Assembly: GCA_030005635.1 (NCBI GenBank)
Contig: JARUHP010000004.1
Span: 153,330 to 217,329 of the forward strand
Direction of reading: 5' to 3'
DNA length: 64,000 bases
From: Deltaproteobacteria bacterium IMCC39146
GTDB lineage: Bacteria > Desulfobacterota > Desulfuromonadia > Desulfuromonadales > BM103
Positions 52,196-62,169 of this stretch are shown here, piece after piece. How positions within the stretch are numbered: the stretch's first letter is position 1; each line of letters starts with the position of its first letter. Both the position numbers and the translations under genes were made by a program. Below the pieces are notes generated by a model, which was not told the origin of the DNA, made no database searches, and saw nothing but the letters and a program-made list of their open reading frames with translations.

Positions 52196-54616
52196 TTAAG
52201 TCGGCTTCAGTTCGTCTATAATATGGCCATCAATCGAACGCAAATGAAGATCCCTTTGCGGAAAGGGGATTGTAATCCCTTCTTCCCTGAAGTAACGGTC
52301 GACAGCTTGTCCCAGTTCACTTTTGGCCTTGAGCCGTTTGTTGATGTCGGTGATCCATACGCGCAATTCAAAGTCGATTGAGCTTTCCCCGAAGCCGGTA
52401 AAGATGGCCGAAGACAAAGGATCGTCGAGAATGTCCGGGTGCTCTTTAGCCACTCGCATCAGAATATCGAGGACCTTGTCGAGCGGACTACCATAAGCGA
52501 CGCCTACCACTAAAACTATGCGTGAAACGTTGCTCGTGAAGGTCCAGTTGGTGACTTTCTGTGAGATCAAATCCGAGTTGGGGACAATGATTTCCGAGCG
52601 GTCGAGGGTCTCGAAGACCGTCGAGCGCATCCCTATCCGGGTGATGGTCCCCCACTGGTCATCGATGTTGATAGTATCGCCCACTTTGACCGGGCGCTCG
52701 AAAAGCAGGATCAGGCCGCTGACGAAGTTGTTTACAATATTCTGCAGGCCGAAGCCGATGCCGACACTCAGCGCCCCGGCAATGATGGTGAATTTTTGCA
52801 GATCCAGGCCAGCCATACTGACGGCAACAAAGAAGCCAACCGTAAACAGAGCGTAGTGAAGCAACCTTTTTAAAGCAGTTTTGACACCTAAATCCATCTT
52901 TCTGGGTGTCATGTAGTGAGCGTCAGTCAAGGCCTGTAATATCCAGGAGATGAGATTGGTCAGATAGAGAACCACTGCGACCATGACCACCATGTAGACG
53001 GAAAGGCTGAATTCGCCAATGGTGTATTCGAGATTCAACAGTGCGGATGAGGCCTCGTCCACATCAGCATAAAAGCCCCATACGATAAGAATGTAGAGGC
53101 AGGCTTCGAAGAGGATGATAATACGTGCCAGGGTTTTCAACTTGTCTGCGGTGCTGAGACCTAGCATTAAAACAAATTGCCGACTTCGTACCCAATTCAG
53201 ACGTAAAAATTCAGTGATGCCACCATCGGCGAGATGAATTGTCATCTTCACCATGAACATGACAATGATGGTTCCGAGGACGGCATCGATCAGGTGAATC
53301 GAAAGGGTCGCGAAACCAAGCAGCGCTGTTACCAGGCCGATCATGGCAAGCAGGCTGATCGTGTAAAGGGAGGCCAGGTAGACGCCGAACCGGTCTGGCT
53401 CTTGTTTTTGCCGGCGCCGCGCAATTAGCAGGCAAAGCGGTGCCGCAAGGGCACAAAGCAGAACGTCATAAAGTTGGTAAGCTGGGGTAGGCAGGCCACT
53501 GACCTTGAGAGCTTCTGACAGCAGGTAGACAACCGCCAGGGCAAGGATTATTCTTCTACGGCGTTCGTTCTCGGCCATTGCTGCAATCAGAATGGTACCG
53601 GAGATCGTCGCAATTGTGAGGAGGAGCCATCTCCAGGAGGGGGGCGTGTTCTCATAAAGGCTGATGGTCGCTGCGAGGGTGATAAAGGTCGCCCCTGAAA
53701 GCGGGTATTTGAAAAGGAAGCGCCAGTCCTCCGAGATCGGTTTAGGTCGCCGTCTGCGTTGTGAGAGGATAACGCTAAGAGCGACAATGCAGATCAATTG
53801 CAGCACAATGATCCAGCCATTTTGCAGCCAGAACCCGTCTGAGAGATTGAAGTTTGAGACGAGGTTACTTCGGTAGTTATTAAACAGTGTGGGGGTGAGT
53901 TGACGGTAAAAATCGGCGCTGAACAGTGAATGTGCGTTACGACGAAATATTTCCTTCCGAAGTTGACGGAGGGTTGTTTTGATCAACGCCAGTCGGCTGG
54001 TAAGAACCCCCTGCGTCGGTGAGAACTCCTGCTCTTTTTTGATCAGTTCCATTGATGCTGCAGAAATTTTCTGAAGCAGACCCTCGGTCTCTTGCAGCGT
54101 CTTCTTGAAGACCTCTTTCGGCGTCTTGACTCCAGACTTTTGTAGCGACGTCTGCCATGCTTGCCAATGTTCCTTTTCTTCTGTCCACTGGTTGTGCAGA
54201 TCTTCAACGGCACTCAGCTGTTTTGAAAGTTGTGCGAAAAGTTCTGCCTCGTTCTTGCTGATCTGATCATAGCGGGCCTCAGCCGTCAGAAGACGGTTTA
54301 ACGGCCAGTTAGTCATCTTATCCCAGTCGTCAAACTGTTCTTCCAGAAGCTTGAGGCTTTCAGCGACTTCGTTAAGCTGCAGGTAGATATCGTCGAGCGT
54401 TTCAGCCTTGTCGAGGATCGCTTCTGCCTCGTTTATCCGTGCCGCTATCGAGGTCGCTTGGGGGATGATCTCGTCGATGCCGGGGAAAGAGACTTCGATT
54501 TGCGCTGCCTTCTCCTCGGACTCAGCAAACACCGGCGTGCAAAACAACAGGAAAAAGCAGGTCAACAGCCAGAGTGGCAAGACTAAGGTAGGTTGCCTTT
54601 GAAAACTCATAACCAT
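52196..54616 (-). CDS. MscS-family mechanosensitive channel with long N-terminal domain
   Basis: From the ATG at 54616 the protein has 806 residues: a signal peptide (LWLLTCFFLLFCTPVFA), a periplasmic helical, coiled-coil-rich domain (about 30-265), around ten membrane helices, then the MscS core. The pore-lining helix region is AGLDLQKFTIIAGALSVGIG, followed by FGLQNIVNNFVSGLILLFER and VGDTINIDDQWGTI. It resembles the large MscK/MscM type and would release solutes on osmotic downshock. The start lies inside the end of corA, so translation is coupled. Confidence 0.9.
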   Translation of the reverse strand: MVMSFQRQPTLVLPLWLLTCFFLLFCTPVFAESEEKAAQIEVSFPGIDEIIPQATSIAARINEAEAILDKAETLDDIYLQLNEVAESLKLLEEQFDDWDKMTNWPLNRLLTAEARYDQISKNEAELFAQLSKQLSAVEDLHNQWTEEKEHWQAWQTSLQKSGVKTPKEVFKKTLQETEGLLQKISAASMELIKKEQEFSPTQGVLTSRLALIKTTLRQLRKEIFRRNAHSLFSADFYRQLTPTLFNNYRSNLVSNFNLSDGFWLQNGWIIVLQLICIVALSVILSQRRRRPKPISEDWRFLFKYPLSGATFITLAATISLYENTPPSWRWLLLTIATISGTILIAAMAENERRRRIILALAVVYLLSEALKVSGLPTPAYQLYDVLLCALAAPLCLLIARRRQKQEPDRFGVYLASLYTISLLAMIGLVTALLGFATLSIHLIDAVLGTIIVMFMVKMTIHLADGGITEFLRLNWVRSRQFVLMLGLSTADKLKTLARIIILFEACLYILIVWGFYADVDEASSALLNLEYTIGEFSLSVYMVVMVAVVLYLTNLISWILQALTDAHYMTPRKMDLGVKTALKRLLHYALFTVGFFVAVSMAGLDLQKFTIIAGALSVGIGFGLQNIVNNFVSGLILLFERPVKVGDTINIDDQWGTITRIGMRSTVFETLDRSEIIVPNSDLISQKVTNWTFTSNVSRIVLVVGVAYGSPLDKVLDILMRVAKEHPDILDDPLSSAIFTGFGESSIDFELRVWITDINKRLKAKSELGQAVDRYFREEGITIPFPQRDLHLRSIDGHIIDELKPT

Positions 54617-55719
54617 TTTTTCCTCTTGAAAAAGATCAGCATGCCAATGATGCAGGAAATCATGACCCCCCAGATTGCAAAATAACCCCAGCGCCACTTG
54701 AGTTCCGGTATGTACTCGAAGTTCATGCCGTAGATACCTGCGATAAAGGTTAAGGGGATGAAAATTGAGGCCATAATGGTCAAAACCTTCATAATCTCGT
54801 TCATACGGTTGCTGACCGATGACATGTAAAGGTCCTGCAGGCCGGTGATAGTATCTCGGTAAATCTCCAGGGTGTCGATGGCCTGGACCGTGTGGTCATA
54901 GAGGTCGCGCAGGTATATTTGAGTTCCCTCGCTGATCAGGGGGGATTCTTCTTTATGCATTTGACTGATCACCTCCCGCAGCGGCCAGACTGACTTGCGC
55001 AACAAGAGTAGTTCACGTTTGTAATGATGGATTGTTTTCAACATTGACGAGTCCGGGTCGCTAATCAGATCTTCCTCAAGTTGCACCAATCGGTCGCCCA
55101 CCTTTTCCAAAATGTGAAAATAGCTGTCAACGATTGAGTCGATCAGTGCATAGGCCAGATAGTCGGTACCGCGTTGGCGAATCCGGCCGTTGCTGCGACT
55201 TAGGCGTTCGCGAACCCCGTCGAAGACATCTCCTTCGAGCTCTTGGAAGGAAACAACATAATCCGCAGCGAGCAAGAGGCTGATCTGTTCGGTCTTAATC
55301 GCCTGGGCTTGTTCGTCAAAGAACAACATCTTGAGGATGATCAGACTGTAACTATCAAATTCCTCTAGCTTGGGGCGGTGTTGGGTGTTGAGGATGTCCT
55401 CTAGGGCAAGGGGATGAATGTCGAAATGCTTGCCGAAACCCTCAAGAAGGCTGACATCATGGATACCGCTCATGTTGATCCAGCTAACCGTGGAGGTTTC
55501 TTTGAATGAGATGGCTTTGTCGACGGTTATGTTGGCAAAGGTTTCGAAGTGCTCCGGGGCGTAGTCGATCAGAGTGATGACCGGTTTTTCGGTTCTTTGT
55601 TGACCAACATGAACCAAGGTGCCCGGCGGCAGACCAACTTCTTTGGCTTTGATCTGGAACGTTTCCCTATTGATCGGCAGTTTGAGAAAATCTAAATTAA
55701 TCAGAGATTTAGAGCTCAT
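54607..55719 (-). CDS. corA: CorA-type divalent cation transporter
   Basis: The 370-residue protein has a large cytoplasmic N-terminal domain and two C-terminal helices separated by the diagnostic YGMNFEYIPEL loop (GMN selectivity motif). A basic tail KRKKWL ends it. It carries Mg2+ or Co2+ inward. AAGGAAGGAG precedes the ATG, and it overlaps the mscS gene that follows. With mgtE at 38.8 kb it is the second magnesium transporter in this strand run. Confidence 0.92.
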   Translation of the reverse strand: MSSKSLINLDFLKLPINRETFQIKAKEVGLPPGTLVHVGQQRTEKPVITLIDYAPEHFETFANITVDKAISFKETSTVSWINMSGIHDVSLLEGFGKHFDIHPLALEDILNTQHRPKLEEFDSYSLIILKMLFFDEQAQAIKTEQISLLLAADYVVSFQELEGDVFDGVRERLSRSNGRIRQRGTDYLAYALIDSIVDSYFHILEKVGDRLVQLEEDLISDPDSSMLKTIHHYKRELLLLRKSVWPLREVISQMHKEESPLISEGTQIYLRDLYDHTVQAIDTLEIYRDTITGLQDLYMSSVSNRMNEIMKVLTIMASIFIPLTFIAGIYGMNFEYIPELKWRWGYFAIWGVMISCIIGMLIFFKRKKWL

Positions 55720-55769
55720 CGATAATTTCTCCTTCCTTAAGAAGTGTTTTCGCAGAATGAAGTAGGTGC

Positions 55770-56801
55770 TTACCTCTCAAGCCCGAAATCTTCGTCAGTG
55801 AGATTCGAAGTGTAATCGTCCATGGCGATCTCAGCTTCGTCGGCATCTTCCACTTTGGCAAGGTTGACCAGCGCGTCCCCTTCGTGAACCAGGGGTAAGT
55901 TCAGCTGACCGGTGGCGACACCGGTGAAGGGCGCATAGACAGATTCACTCTCATCACCCAGCGGGTCGTTAATAACTCCAAGCAAGTCACCCTTCTTCAC
56001 CAGGCTGCCGAGTGAAACTTGTTTAAAGAAAACTCCGCTTTTCGGAGCACGAACCCAACTGGTTTTAGTGGAGACAACCGGTTCCTTGATACTCGTTTTA
56101 TTGCTTTTCGGCAGCATACCGATCGCTCGCATTACGTTAAGGATTCCTCGGATTCCGGAACGGATTGCATTCTCGTTGAAGTAGAGGGCCTCGCCGGCCT
56201 CGTAGAGCAGGACCGGTATGCCCTGTTCGGCAACGGCTTCGCGCAGGGAGCCATCACGAATCGCGGAATGGATGATCATCGGCGCGCCAAAAGCCTGGGC
56301 GAGACGTAAGTTCTCCTCATTGTCGATTGAGGTGCGGATCTGTGGCAGGTTGGTACGGTAATTCGATCCGGTGTGCATGTCGATGCCATGGGTGGACCGG
56401 CAGACGATCTCTTGCATAAAGAGGTGAGCAATGCGACCGGCCAGGGAACCTTTGGGTGAGCCGGGAAAAGAGCGGTTCAGATCTCGCCGGTCCGGGAGAT
56501 AACGCGAGTGCTGGATAAAGCCGAATGGGTTAACCACCGGCACTGCGAGCAGTGTCCCTTTCAGCTTGGACGTGGCTTTATTGCATAGCAGCCTGCGGAT
56601 GATTTCCACACCGTTGATCTCGTCACCATGGATGGCTGCGCTGATGAAGAGCGTTGGCCCCTCTTGTTTGCCGTGCACAATGTGAACCGGCAGGGTGAGT
56701 TCAGAGTGGGTGTAGAGCCTAGCCATCGGCAGGTCGATCGTAGTACGCTCTCCGGCATTGATGTCCACACCACCAAAAGAGAAAGGCTTTTGTCGTTTCA
56801 T
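55770..56801 (-). CDS. succinylglutamate desuccinylase/aspartoacylase family (M14-like) deacylase
   Basis: The 343-residue enzyme has carboxypeptidase-like zinc motifs: [11 protein letters not shown] (His, Glu) near residue 57, the [10 protein letters not shown] substrate-binding segment near 103, and IDMHTGS (His) near 138. A C-terminal beta domain follows, with a biotinyl-like hairpin region. Relatives hydrolyse N-acyl amino acids; in this genomic setting the substrate may be an acylated glutamate or the product of the adjacent RimK. Its ATG overlaps the rimK stop by 4 nt (ATGA). Confidence 0.87.
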   Translation of the reverse strand: MKRQKPFSFGGVDINAGERTTIDLPMARLYTHSELTLPVHIVHGKQEGPTLFISAAIHGDEINGVEIIRRLLCNKATSKLKGTLLAVPVVNPFGFIQHSRYLPDRRDLNRSFPGSPKGSLAGRIAHLFMQEIVCRSTHGIDMHTGSNYRTNLPQIRTSIDNEENLRLAQAFGAPMIIHSAIRDGSLREAVAEQGIPVLLYEAGEALYFNENAIRSGIRGILNVMRAIGMLPKSNKTSIKEPVVSTKTSWVRAPKSGVFFKQVSLGSLVKKGDLLGVINDPLGDESESVYAPFTGVATGQLNLPLVHEGDALVNLAKVEDADEAEIAMDDYTSNLTDEDFGLER

Positions 56802-57703
56802 CCCTGACCTCTGGTTTTGGTCTTGCCTGGTTTCGCCGCCTTTTCGATGAAGCTGATAATCATGCCTGCTACGTTTTTCTCAGTCGCGGCTTCTATCCCC
56901 TCCAGGCCAGGAGAGGAATTGACCTCCATGATCACTGGTCCGTGATTGGAACGGAGCAGGTCAACACCCGCAACATTAAGGCCCATGATCTTGGCTGCCC
57001 GAGTGGCAGTTAATCGCTCTTCCGGGGTTAACTTGACAAGTGTTGCATTGCCTCCACGATGCAGGTTGGAACGAAATTCTCCTTCTCCACCCTGGCGCTT
57101 CATCGCAGCAACAACCTTGTCGCCAATCACGAAACAACGTATATCGGCACCACCGGCCTCCTTAATAAACTCCTGAACCAGAATATTTGCCTTCAAGCCA
57201 CGAAAGGCTTCGATGACGCTCTCTGCGGCTTTGCCCGTTTCGGCTAGCACTACGCCGATCCCTTGGGTCCCTTCCAGTAGTTTAATCACCAGCGGAGCCC
57301 CACCAGCCAGATTGATCAAATCTTTTGAATACTGGGTCGAATGAGCAAAGCCGGTCACCGGCAGGCCAATTCCCTTACGAGCCAGCAGTTGCAAACTGCG
57401 CAGCTTGTCTCGCGAGCGACTGATCGCCACGGATTCATTGATGCTATAAACATTCATCATTTCAAACTGGCGGACAACAGCCGTACCGAAGAAGGTGATC
57501 GAGGCGCCGATCCTGGGAATGATGGCATCAAACCCGGTCAGTTCTTCGCCCATGTAATGGATCGTCGGGCGTTGACTGGCAATCGTCATGTAACAGCGCA
57601 GCGGGTCGATGACACGGACCTCATGGCCCTTTGCTTTAGCCTCTTCGACCATGCGGTTGGTTGAGTAAAGCTTTGCATTCCTCGAGATAATAGCGATTTT
57701 CAT
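56798..57703 (-). CDS. rimK: RimK-type ATP-grasp alpha-L-glutamate ligase
   Basis: The 301-residue protein has the RimK layout: N-terminal [21 protein letters not shown], central [22 protein letters not shown] loop [19 protein letters not shown], and the metal site [21 protein letters not shown]. coli RimK adds glutamates to ribosomal protein S6; the genus-wide family also makes polyglutamate-like peptides. The neighbours, an M14-like deacylase and a retropepsin, match the rimK/rimB-type context. It begins 15 nt after the rimB-like gene. Confidence 0.92.
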   Translation of the reverse strand: MKIAIISRNAKLYSTNRMVEEAKAKGHEVRVIDPLRCYMTIASQRPTIHYMGEELTGFDAIIPRIGASITFFGTAVVRQFEMMNVYSINESVAISRSRDKLRSLQLLARKGIGLPVTGFAHSTQYSKDLINLAGGAPLVIKLLEGTQGIGVVLAETGKAAESVIEAFRGLKANILVQEFIKEAGGADIRCFVIGDKVVAAMKRQGGEGEFRSNLHRGGNATLVKLTPEERLTATRAAKIMGLNVAGVDLLRSNHGPVIMEVNSSPGLEGIEAATEKNVAGMIISFIEKAAKPGKTKTRGQG

Positions 57704-57718
57704 ATCATAGAGCTCCTC

Positions 57719-58168
57719 TTAGTATTTATGCCGTTTGCGACCCGTTAGATAAGACTGGTCGGGGATGACCTGTAATCCCCCCATCGCTGTCCGTCCAAGT
57801 AGCATACGGAACTTCATGTTGTCGCGATTAGTAAGCGTCATTTCGACACGCTTGGAAACTTCTCCGAGCAGGATTTCGGTTTCTATAACGTAGCGCATCT
57901 CACGGTGACCGCCAGAATCGCTGACTTCGCGAAAATCTTTGACCGGTGTTTCACAGAGGATTTCCACGTCCAGCCTTTTTTGCAGAGGATGCACACCGAA
58001 ACGCACCATCTGAAGGCCATCTTTTATAAAAGGTTCTACAAAAAAGGCATGTAATGCCGAAGTGCGAGCACCTGTGTCGATCTTCGCTTTAATGGCCGGA
58101 ACGTTGAGCTCTGGGAGAGCTAACCACTCACGCCATCCAATTGTATGATTTTTCATGTTTTCACTCAT
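57719..58168 (-). CDS. RimB-like retropepsin (DUF785, putative ATP-dependent zinc protease)
   Basis: The 149-residue protein shows the retropepsin-type motif KIDTGARTSALHA near residue 31 (catalytic DTG) and the family signature MLLGRTAMGGLQVIPD at the C-terminus. Homologues beside rimK are called RimB and are thought to process glutamylated targets. As the first gene before rimK and the deacylase it completes the ligase/protease trio. The start is the ATG at 58168; an alternative ATG 12 bp further in is equally possible because no strong ribosome site is seen. Confidence 0.85.
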   Translation of the reverse strand: MSENMKNHTIGWREWLALPELNVPAIKAKIDTGARTSALHAFFVEPFIKDGLQMVRFGVHPLQKRLDVEILCETPVKDFREVSDSGGHREMRYVIETEILLGEVSKRVEMTLTNRDNMKFRMLLGRTAMGGLQVIPDQSYLTGRKRHKY

Positions 58169-58466
58169 TCCACTATCACCACTACATTCTATCGTATTTC
58201 CATGATTCTACATCACGTTACATAACTGTATTTTCAGTATGTTATCTATAACTAAAGAAAAAGTGCGAAACAATAGTTCTATTCACTCTCAAATTCCCAT
58301 AAATCTAGTCTCGAACCTCCAATTTCTCGCTACGGTCTTTCAAGTCCGACAGCAACCTAGACGTCATGATCAATAAGAAATTTTGACAAAAATGCCCATC
58401 GGATACTCCGGTGGGCATTTTCATGTTCTAAAACTGACATAAAAAACAGGCCAGTTGTGGTTGTTT
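58169..58466. other. intergenic region between MarC and the RimK operon
   Basis: It holds the MarC terminator at 58389-58421 and should include the promoter of the leftward rimB-rimK run; an AT-rich stretch near 58195-58260 is a plausible site. No gene was found. Confidence 0.5.
58389..58421 (-). terminator. terminator after the MarC gene
   Basis: A 13-bp stem (AAATGCCCATCGG with CCGGTGGGCATTT; one G-T pair) and a 5-nt loop, followed on the minus strand by TTTTTGTC. It lies about 45 bp after the MarC stop. Confidence 0.88.
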
Positions 58467-59078
58467 CTAAAACTTGTGCGCCCAGGTTCGCAGGCCTTGC
58501 ATAATCATATCAATGGCTACGGTCCCAACATAGAGTGCAGTAATACGGCCAGCGATTTCAATATACCTTTCGATTAGTTCCTCCCGAGTAGGATGCGCTA
58601 AGTCGTGTAAGTATTTGAGAAGAACTACGACAAGGAGGCACACAACAACAGCGACCACGACAGCGGAGCACGCTAGCAGAGCATCATGTCTTTTCCCTAT
58701 AACAATACTCGCACTGATTGTACCTGGCCCAATGAGTACAGGCATAGCAATTGAACCAGCAATGTGCTTTGATTCTCCTCTTAAAATTTCTACAGCAGTT
58801 GGGCCCTGAAAAACAAACTGGATGCCAATAAGAAGAAAGATAATGCCTCCAAATATCTGGAAAGACCCAAATTCTACTTGCATTATGCCGGTGAAGATGG
58901 AGTCACCAAGGATTGCGAAGCTACAGAAAACAGCGGTTGAGATCAGACCAGCTCGAACCATTACACGATGAAACTCATCCTTCTTGAGCTTTTGCACCAC
59001 ATCAACAAGGTAAACAATAATCAAGAATGGGTTTAGAAGGGTGAGTAATAGGGTGGTAGAACTGATGAAATCAGCCAT
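58467..59078 (-). CDS. MarC family membrane protein
   Basis: The 203-residue protein has six predicted helices and the family sequence LLTLLNPFLIIVYLVDVV at the start, FQIFGGIIFLLIGIQF in the middle, and AMPVLIGPGTISASIVI. The MarC/UPF0056 family is integral membrane with no proven transport role. The gene stands alone: a terminator follows, and no gene overlaps it. Confidence 0.88.
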   Translation of the reverse strand: MADFISSTTLLLTLLNPFLIIVYLVDVVQKLKKDEFHRVMVRAGLISTAVFCSFAILGDSIFTGIMQVEFGSFQIFGGIIFLLIGIQFVFQGPTAVEILRGESKHIAGSIAMPVLIGPGTISASIVIGKRHDALLACSAVVVAVVVCLLVVVLLKYLHDLAHPTREELIERYIEIAGRITALYVGTVAIDMIMQGLRTWAHKF

Positions 59079-59312
59079 AGTTTTTCACACCTAACCTTTG
59101 ATGCTATGAACGAGAACGCTTGATATCGCCATGCAGGGAGACGGTTAAAATCGTGAGGTTTTTAATTGCCCTCGGACATTGTTTGGAACGCTCAAGGTTA
59201 GCGTAAATAGCGGTTTTCACAATCACTGTCAATTTAATATTTCTCGTATTGCTTTTAAAAATAAGAAATTGGCTAAAAACTACATTTTCACTGACCCTGA
59301 CATACAATAAAA

Positions 59313-59339
59313 GGCCTCCCAGTGTTGGTCCAGGTGGCC
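59313..59339 (-). terminator. terminator after the SLC13-type permease gene
   Basis: An imperfect stem (GGCCACCTGG and GGGAGGCC on the minus strand) is followed by TTTTATT, 70 bp after the stop. Confidence 0.7.
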
Positions 59340-59408
59340 ATAAAATAAGGATTAGTGTGTTTCCTAAAGGTCCATATCAATAAGAGACTGTTTTTCTTCT
59401 CGTGAAGA

Positions 59409-61184
59409 TCAAAGAGGCCAGACGATGAGAATCATCGGAATGCCAACGAGCACAACGAGAATCTCCAGCGGTAGTCCCATTCGCCAGTAATCGCCAAATT
59501 TGTAGCCACCTGGTCCCATGATGATGGTGTTGTTCTTATGACCGATGGGAGTCAGAAAGGCACAGGATGCAGCGACGGCGACCGCCATCAGGAATGAATC
59601 CGGGTTGGCATCGAGCCGAGTAGCAATATCAATAGCGATGGGGGCAGCGATCAGTGCCGTTGCCACGTTATTCAACACATCCGAAAGGGTCATGGTGACT
59701 AGCATCAGAATGGTAAGAACTGCGACGGTCGGCCAGCCAGCAGTCGAGTCAACAATTGCATTGGCCACCAGAGTAGTACCACCACTCTTCTCTAGAGCGG
59801 CTGCGATCGGAATCATCGAGCCAAGAAGGACAATAACTGGCCATTCGACCGAGCTATAGACTTGTGATAATGGAACTATGCGCAGCAGAATATAGGCGAC
59901 GACCACTGCAGCCAATGCCATTGGCAGGTAAATCAAACCAGTACTGGCGGCAAAAATAGCGGCGGCAAAAATAGCTACCGCCGTCCACGCTTTGCCCCGC
60001 TGAGGGACTTCGAAGCCACGTTCGGCGAGTGACAGACAACCAAGCCAGGCAACCACATCTGGAAGTTGCTCCTCTGGGCCAAGCAACAACAAGATATCCC
60101 CTGCATTAATTGTGGCTTTGCGAACTTGTTCACGGATTCTTCGCCCCTTGCGTGAGATGCCAAGCAGGGTCACGTTGCGACGGGAAAGCAAACGGACATC
60201 CATCGCCGTACGACCTTCGATCATTGCTCCTTTCGGAACCACCACTTCAACCAAAGTCACCGCATTGGAGAGTAAGCCGTCATGCTTTTCTGCGCCAACG
60301 TGTTCTAAGCCCGCGGAACCAACAAACTGGTCTATGGCATCTGGGCGCCCTTCAAGTACCACTAAATCATTTTTACGGATGGCCTCTCTTCGGGCGGAGC
60401 CGGGAAGGCGCTTACCACGCCGTACCAGACCGAGAATATTGACATCGCTCTCCTCGGCAAAGGGTTCGAGATTCTTGAGCGTCTTTCCCACGGCACTGGA
60501 TGCCTCCGGAACCTTGGCATTTGAGATATAGTCCTGAAAATCACCAAGTTCCAGAAGAGTATCGTGCTTGCCACGTTCGACCGGAATCAGCCGCCAGCCA
60601 ATAAAAGAAACAAACAATACTCCAACAATCGCTACGACCAACCCGACTGGGGCAAAGGAGAACATGCCGTACGGTTCGCCCAGGGCGCTCTCGCGAAAGG
60701 TAGCGATAACGATGTTTGGCGGGGTGCCGATCATGGTGACCATGCCGCCAAGGATTGAGGCAAAGGAAAGTGGCATCAGTGTCAGTGATGGACTCCGCTT
60801 GGCCCGCTGGGCCGCCTGCATATCAACGGGCATTAGCAATGCCAGCGCGGCAACATTATTCATAATGCTGGAAAGCGCCGCGGAAACAAATGCCATGAGA
60901 CCGATATGTTTCGTTAAACTGCGCGACGAATCAACAAGTTTGCTCGCCAGCATATCTATGGCGCCAGACCGAGAGAGACCGCGACTAACGATCAGTACCA
61001 AGGCTATAATGATGACAGCCGGGTGGCCGAATCCTGAGAAAATTTGGTCTTTTGGGACGACTCCGGCCAGAGACGCCAAAACAAGTGCCGCAAATGCCGT
61101 CACGTCGTAACGTATCTTGCCCCATATGAGAAAAATAAAAATAAGGGTAATCAGACTGAAGAGGATGGTTTGGTCGGTAGTCAT
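59409..61184 (-). CDS. SLC13-type anion permease with two TrkA-C (RCK_C) domains
   Basis: The 591-residue protein has membrane helices at both ends and a cytoplasmic insert of about 180 residues (about 205-385) made of two TrkA-C-like domains (VNILGLVRRGKRLPGS and VTLLGISRKGRRIREQV). Family features are TMIGTPPNIVIA and the final TPIGHKNNTIIMGPGGYKFG, typical of the CitMHS/SLC13/DASS group. It probably co-transports an anion with sodium or protons; the substrate (sulfate or dicarboxylate) cannot be told. It stands alone. Confidence 0.88.
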   Translation of the reverse strand: MTTDQTILFSLITLIFIFLIWGKIRYDVTAFAALVLASLAGVVPKDQIFSGFGHPAVIIIALVLIVSRGLSRSGAIDMLASKLVDSSRSLTKHIGLMAFVSAALSSIMNNVAALALLMPVDMQAAQRAKRSPSLTLMPLSFASILGGMVTMIGTPPNIVIATFRESALGEPYGMFSFAPVGLVVAIVGVLFVSFIGWRLIPVERGKHDTLLELGDFQDYISNAKVPEASSAVGKTLKNLEPFAEESDVNILGLVRRGKRLPGSARREAIRKNDLVVLEGRPDAIDQFVGSAGLEHVGAEKHDGLLSNAVTLVEVVVPKGAMIEGRTAMDVRLLSRRNVTLLGISRKGRRIREQVRKATINAGDILLLLGPEEQLPDVVAWLGCLSLAERGFEVPQRGKAWTAVAIFAAAIFAASTGLIYLPMALAAVVVAYILLRIVPLSQVYSSVEWPVIVLLGSMIPIAAALEKSGGTTLVANAIVDSTAGWPTVAVLTILMLVTMTLSDVLNNVATALIAAPIAIDIATRLDANPDSFLMAVAVAASCAFLTPIGHKNNTIIMGPGGYKFGDYWRMGLPLEILVVLVGIPMILIVWPL

Positions 61185-61576
61185 AATTATAAAACAATTC
61201 CAATAGGTCTACATAAATAGGATGTGATTAACTATACTTGAGCATGGCTTGAGGTCAACTTGTTGAATTTCTTACATATACTTCTACATTGTTTTAAGAT
61301 TGCGCGTTTTTCATAAATGCTAAATTATTGCTGTACCTGATAAGGAAGAAAAGGCCACCCGTTACCAGGTGGCCATAATCATGTGTATTAAAAAGAGTGT
61401 CCTACACACCAAGGTGAACGGGGCATTTTCAGGATGGGCGATGGCATTGTAGCTTAGTGCTTTTGCGGTGTGTCAGGAGCGTGCCAGTGACACCTGTTCC
61501 CCACGGGGACACCATAGGCCAGTAACCTTGCTCACAAAAAAAACTTTGCGTAAACAACTGGCAAAGACTTCAAAGC
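61185..61576. other. intergenic region with terminator and a palindrome
   Basis: No gene is supported. A terminator for the leftward toxin-antitoxin operon lies at 61353-61374. A 15-bp palindrome GTTCCCCACGGGGAC is at 61496-61510, similar to the REP-like motif at 29.2 kb. Confidence 0.5.
61346..61374 (-). terminator. terminator of the RelE/Phd operon
   Basis: A 7-bp stem (GGCCACC with GGTGGCC) and an 8-nt loop are followed on the minus strand by TTTTCTTCC. It is about 200 bp past the toxin stop. Confidence 0.7.
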
Positions 61577-61879
61577 TCAGATCAATTCTCTGGTTACTAT
61601 CTTTTTCAAGTGATGGTAAACATCTTTGCGGTGCCCGCCATGAACAACCAGGATGACAAGCTTGCCACCATCATCCTGATAGATGATTCGGTAATCACCA
61701 ACCCGCAGTCGATAGAGGTTGTCAAGCTCACCGACAAGGTGCTTGCTGTTTGGCGGGGTCGGGTTATCAGAGAGCGAAAGAAATGCTCGATCAAGCCTGA
61801 CCATTAATGCACGATCTTTTCTGGCCAACTTCAAAAATGACTTTTCTGCGGCCGTTGTTAGCTCGATGCTATACGGCAT
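61577..61879 (-). CDS. RelE/ParE-family toxin
   Basis: The 100-residue basic protein fits the RelE toxin fold: MPYSIELTTAAEKSFLKLAR at the start, LYRLRVGDYRIIYQ in the middle and VVHGGHRKDVYHH at the end. RelE-type toxins cleave mRNA on the ribosome, while ParE members target gyrase; the YRLRVGDYRIIY segment favours RelE. It starts 3 nt after the antitoxin stop, so the pair is translated together. Confidence 0.9.
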   Translation of the reverse strand: MPYSIELTTAAEKSFLKLARKDRALMVRLDRAFLSLSDNPTPPNSKHLVGELDNLYRLRVGDYRIIYQDDGGKLVILVVHGGHRKDVYHHLKKIVTRELI

Positions 61880-61882
61880 GAA

Positions 61883-62134
61883 TTACAGCCCCAGCTTTTC
61901 TCTTAAACTTTGATAGGGGATCCGCTCTTCGCCGGCCTCAGCTATTGCTTGACGGGCCATATCGATATCAATCTGATCTTCCAATGCTTCCAGCAACTTC
62001 AAATCTTCAATGGAGACAATAGCACCAACATCCTTACCCCGCTTTGTCAGGACAACTCGTTCATGGGTATAGCGGGCACGATCAACGACTTCGCTCAAAT
62101 GATCACGTAGATCTGAAACACCAATTTTGGTCAT
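61883..62134 (-). CDS. Phd/YefM-family antitoxin
   Basis: The ATG at 62134 behind GGAGG gives 83 residues. The N-terminal IGVSDLRDHLSEVVDRARY and VVLTKRGKDVGAIVSIEDL match the Phd/YefM DNA-binding fold; the C-terminal half would fold on the toxin. The longer open frame upstream is the 11-bp repeat read as protein and is not used. It represses its own promoter in the family; GTAC boxes and a strong promoter lie directly upstream. Confidence 0.9.
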   Translation of the reverse strand: MTKIGVSDLRDHLSEVVDRARYTHERVVLTKRGKDVGAIVSIEDLKLLEALEDQIDIDMARQAIAEAGEERIPYQSLREKLGL

Positions 62135-62147
62135 AATTTTAACCTCC

Positions 62148-62169
62148 GTACTACCTGTACCAATTGTAC
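62148..62169 (-). promoter_or_regulatory. three GTAC boxes, likely antitoxin operator
   Basis: GTAC occurs at 62148, 62157 and 62166, exactly 9 bp apart. YefM-type antitoxins bind sites with a TGTACA core, so these are probable autoregulatory sites. They cover the -10 box and the first transcribed bases. Confidence 0.65.

Noticed and set aside
59104..59307. Minus-strand open frame of 67 codons upstream of the MarC gene
   Set aside because: No family, no ribosome site, and composition like the AT-rich intergenic sequence around it.
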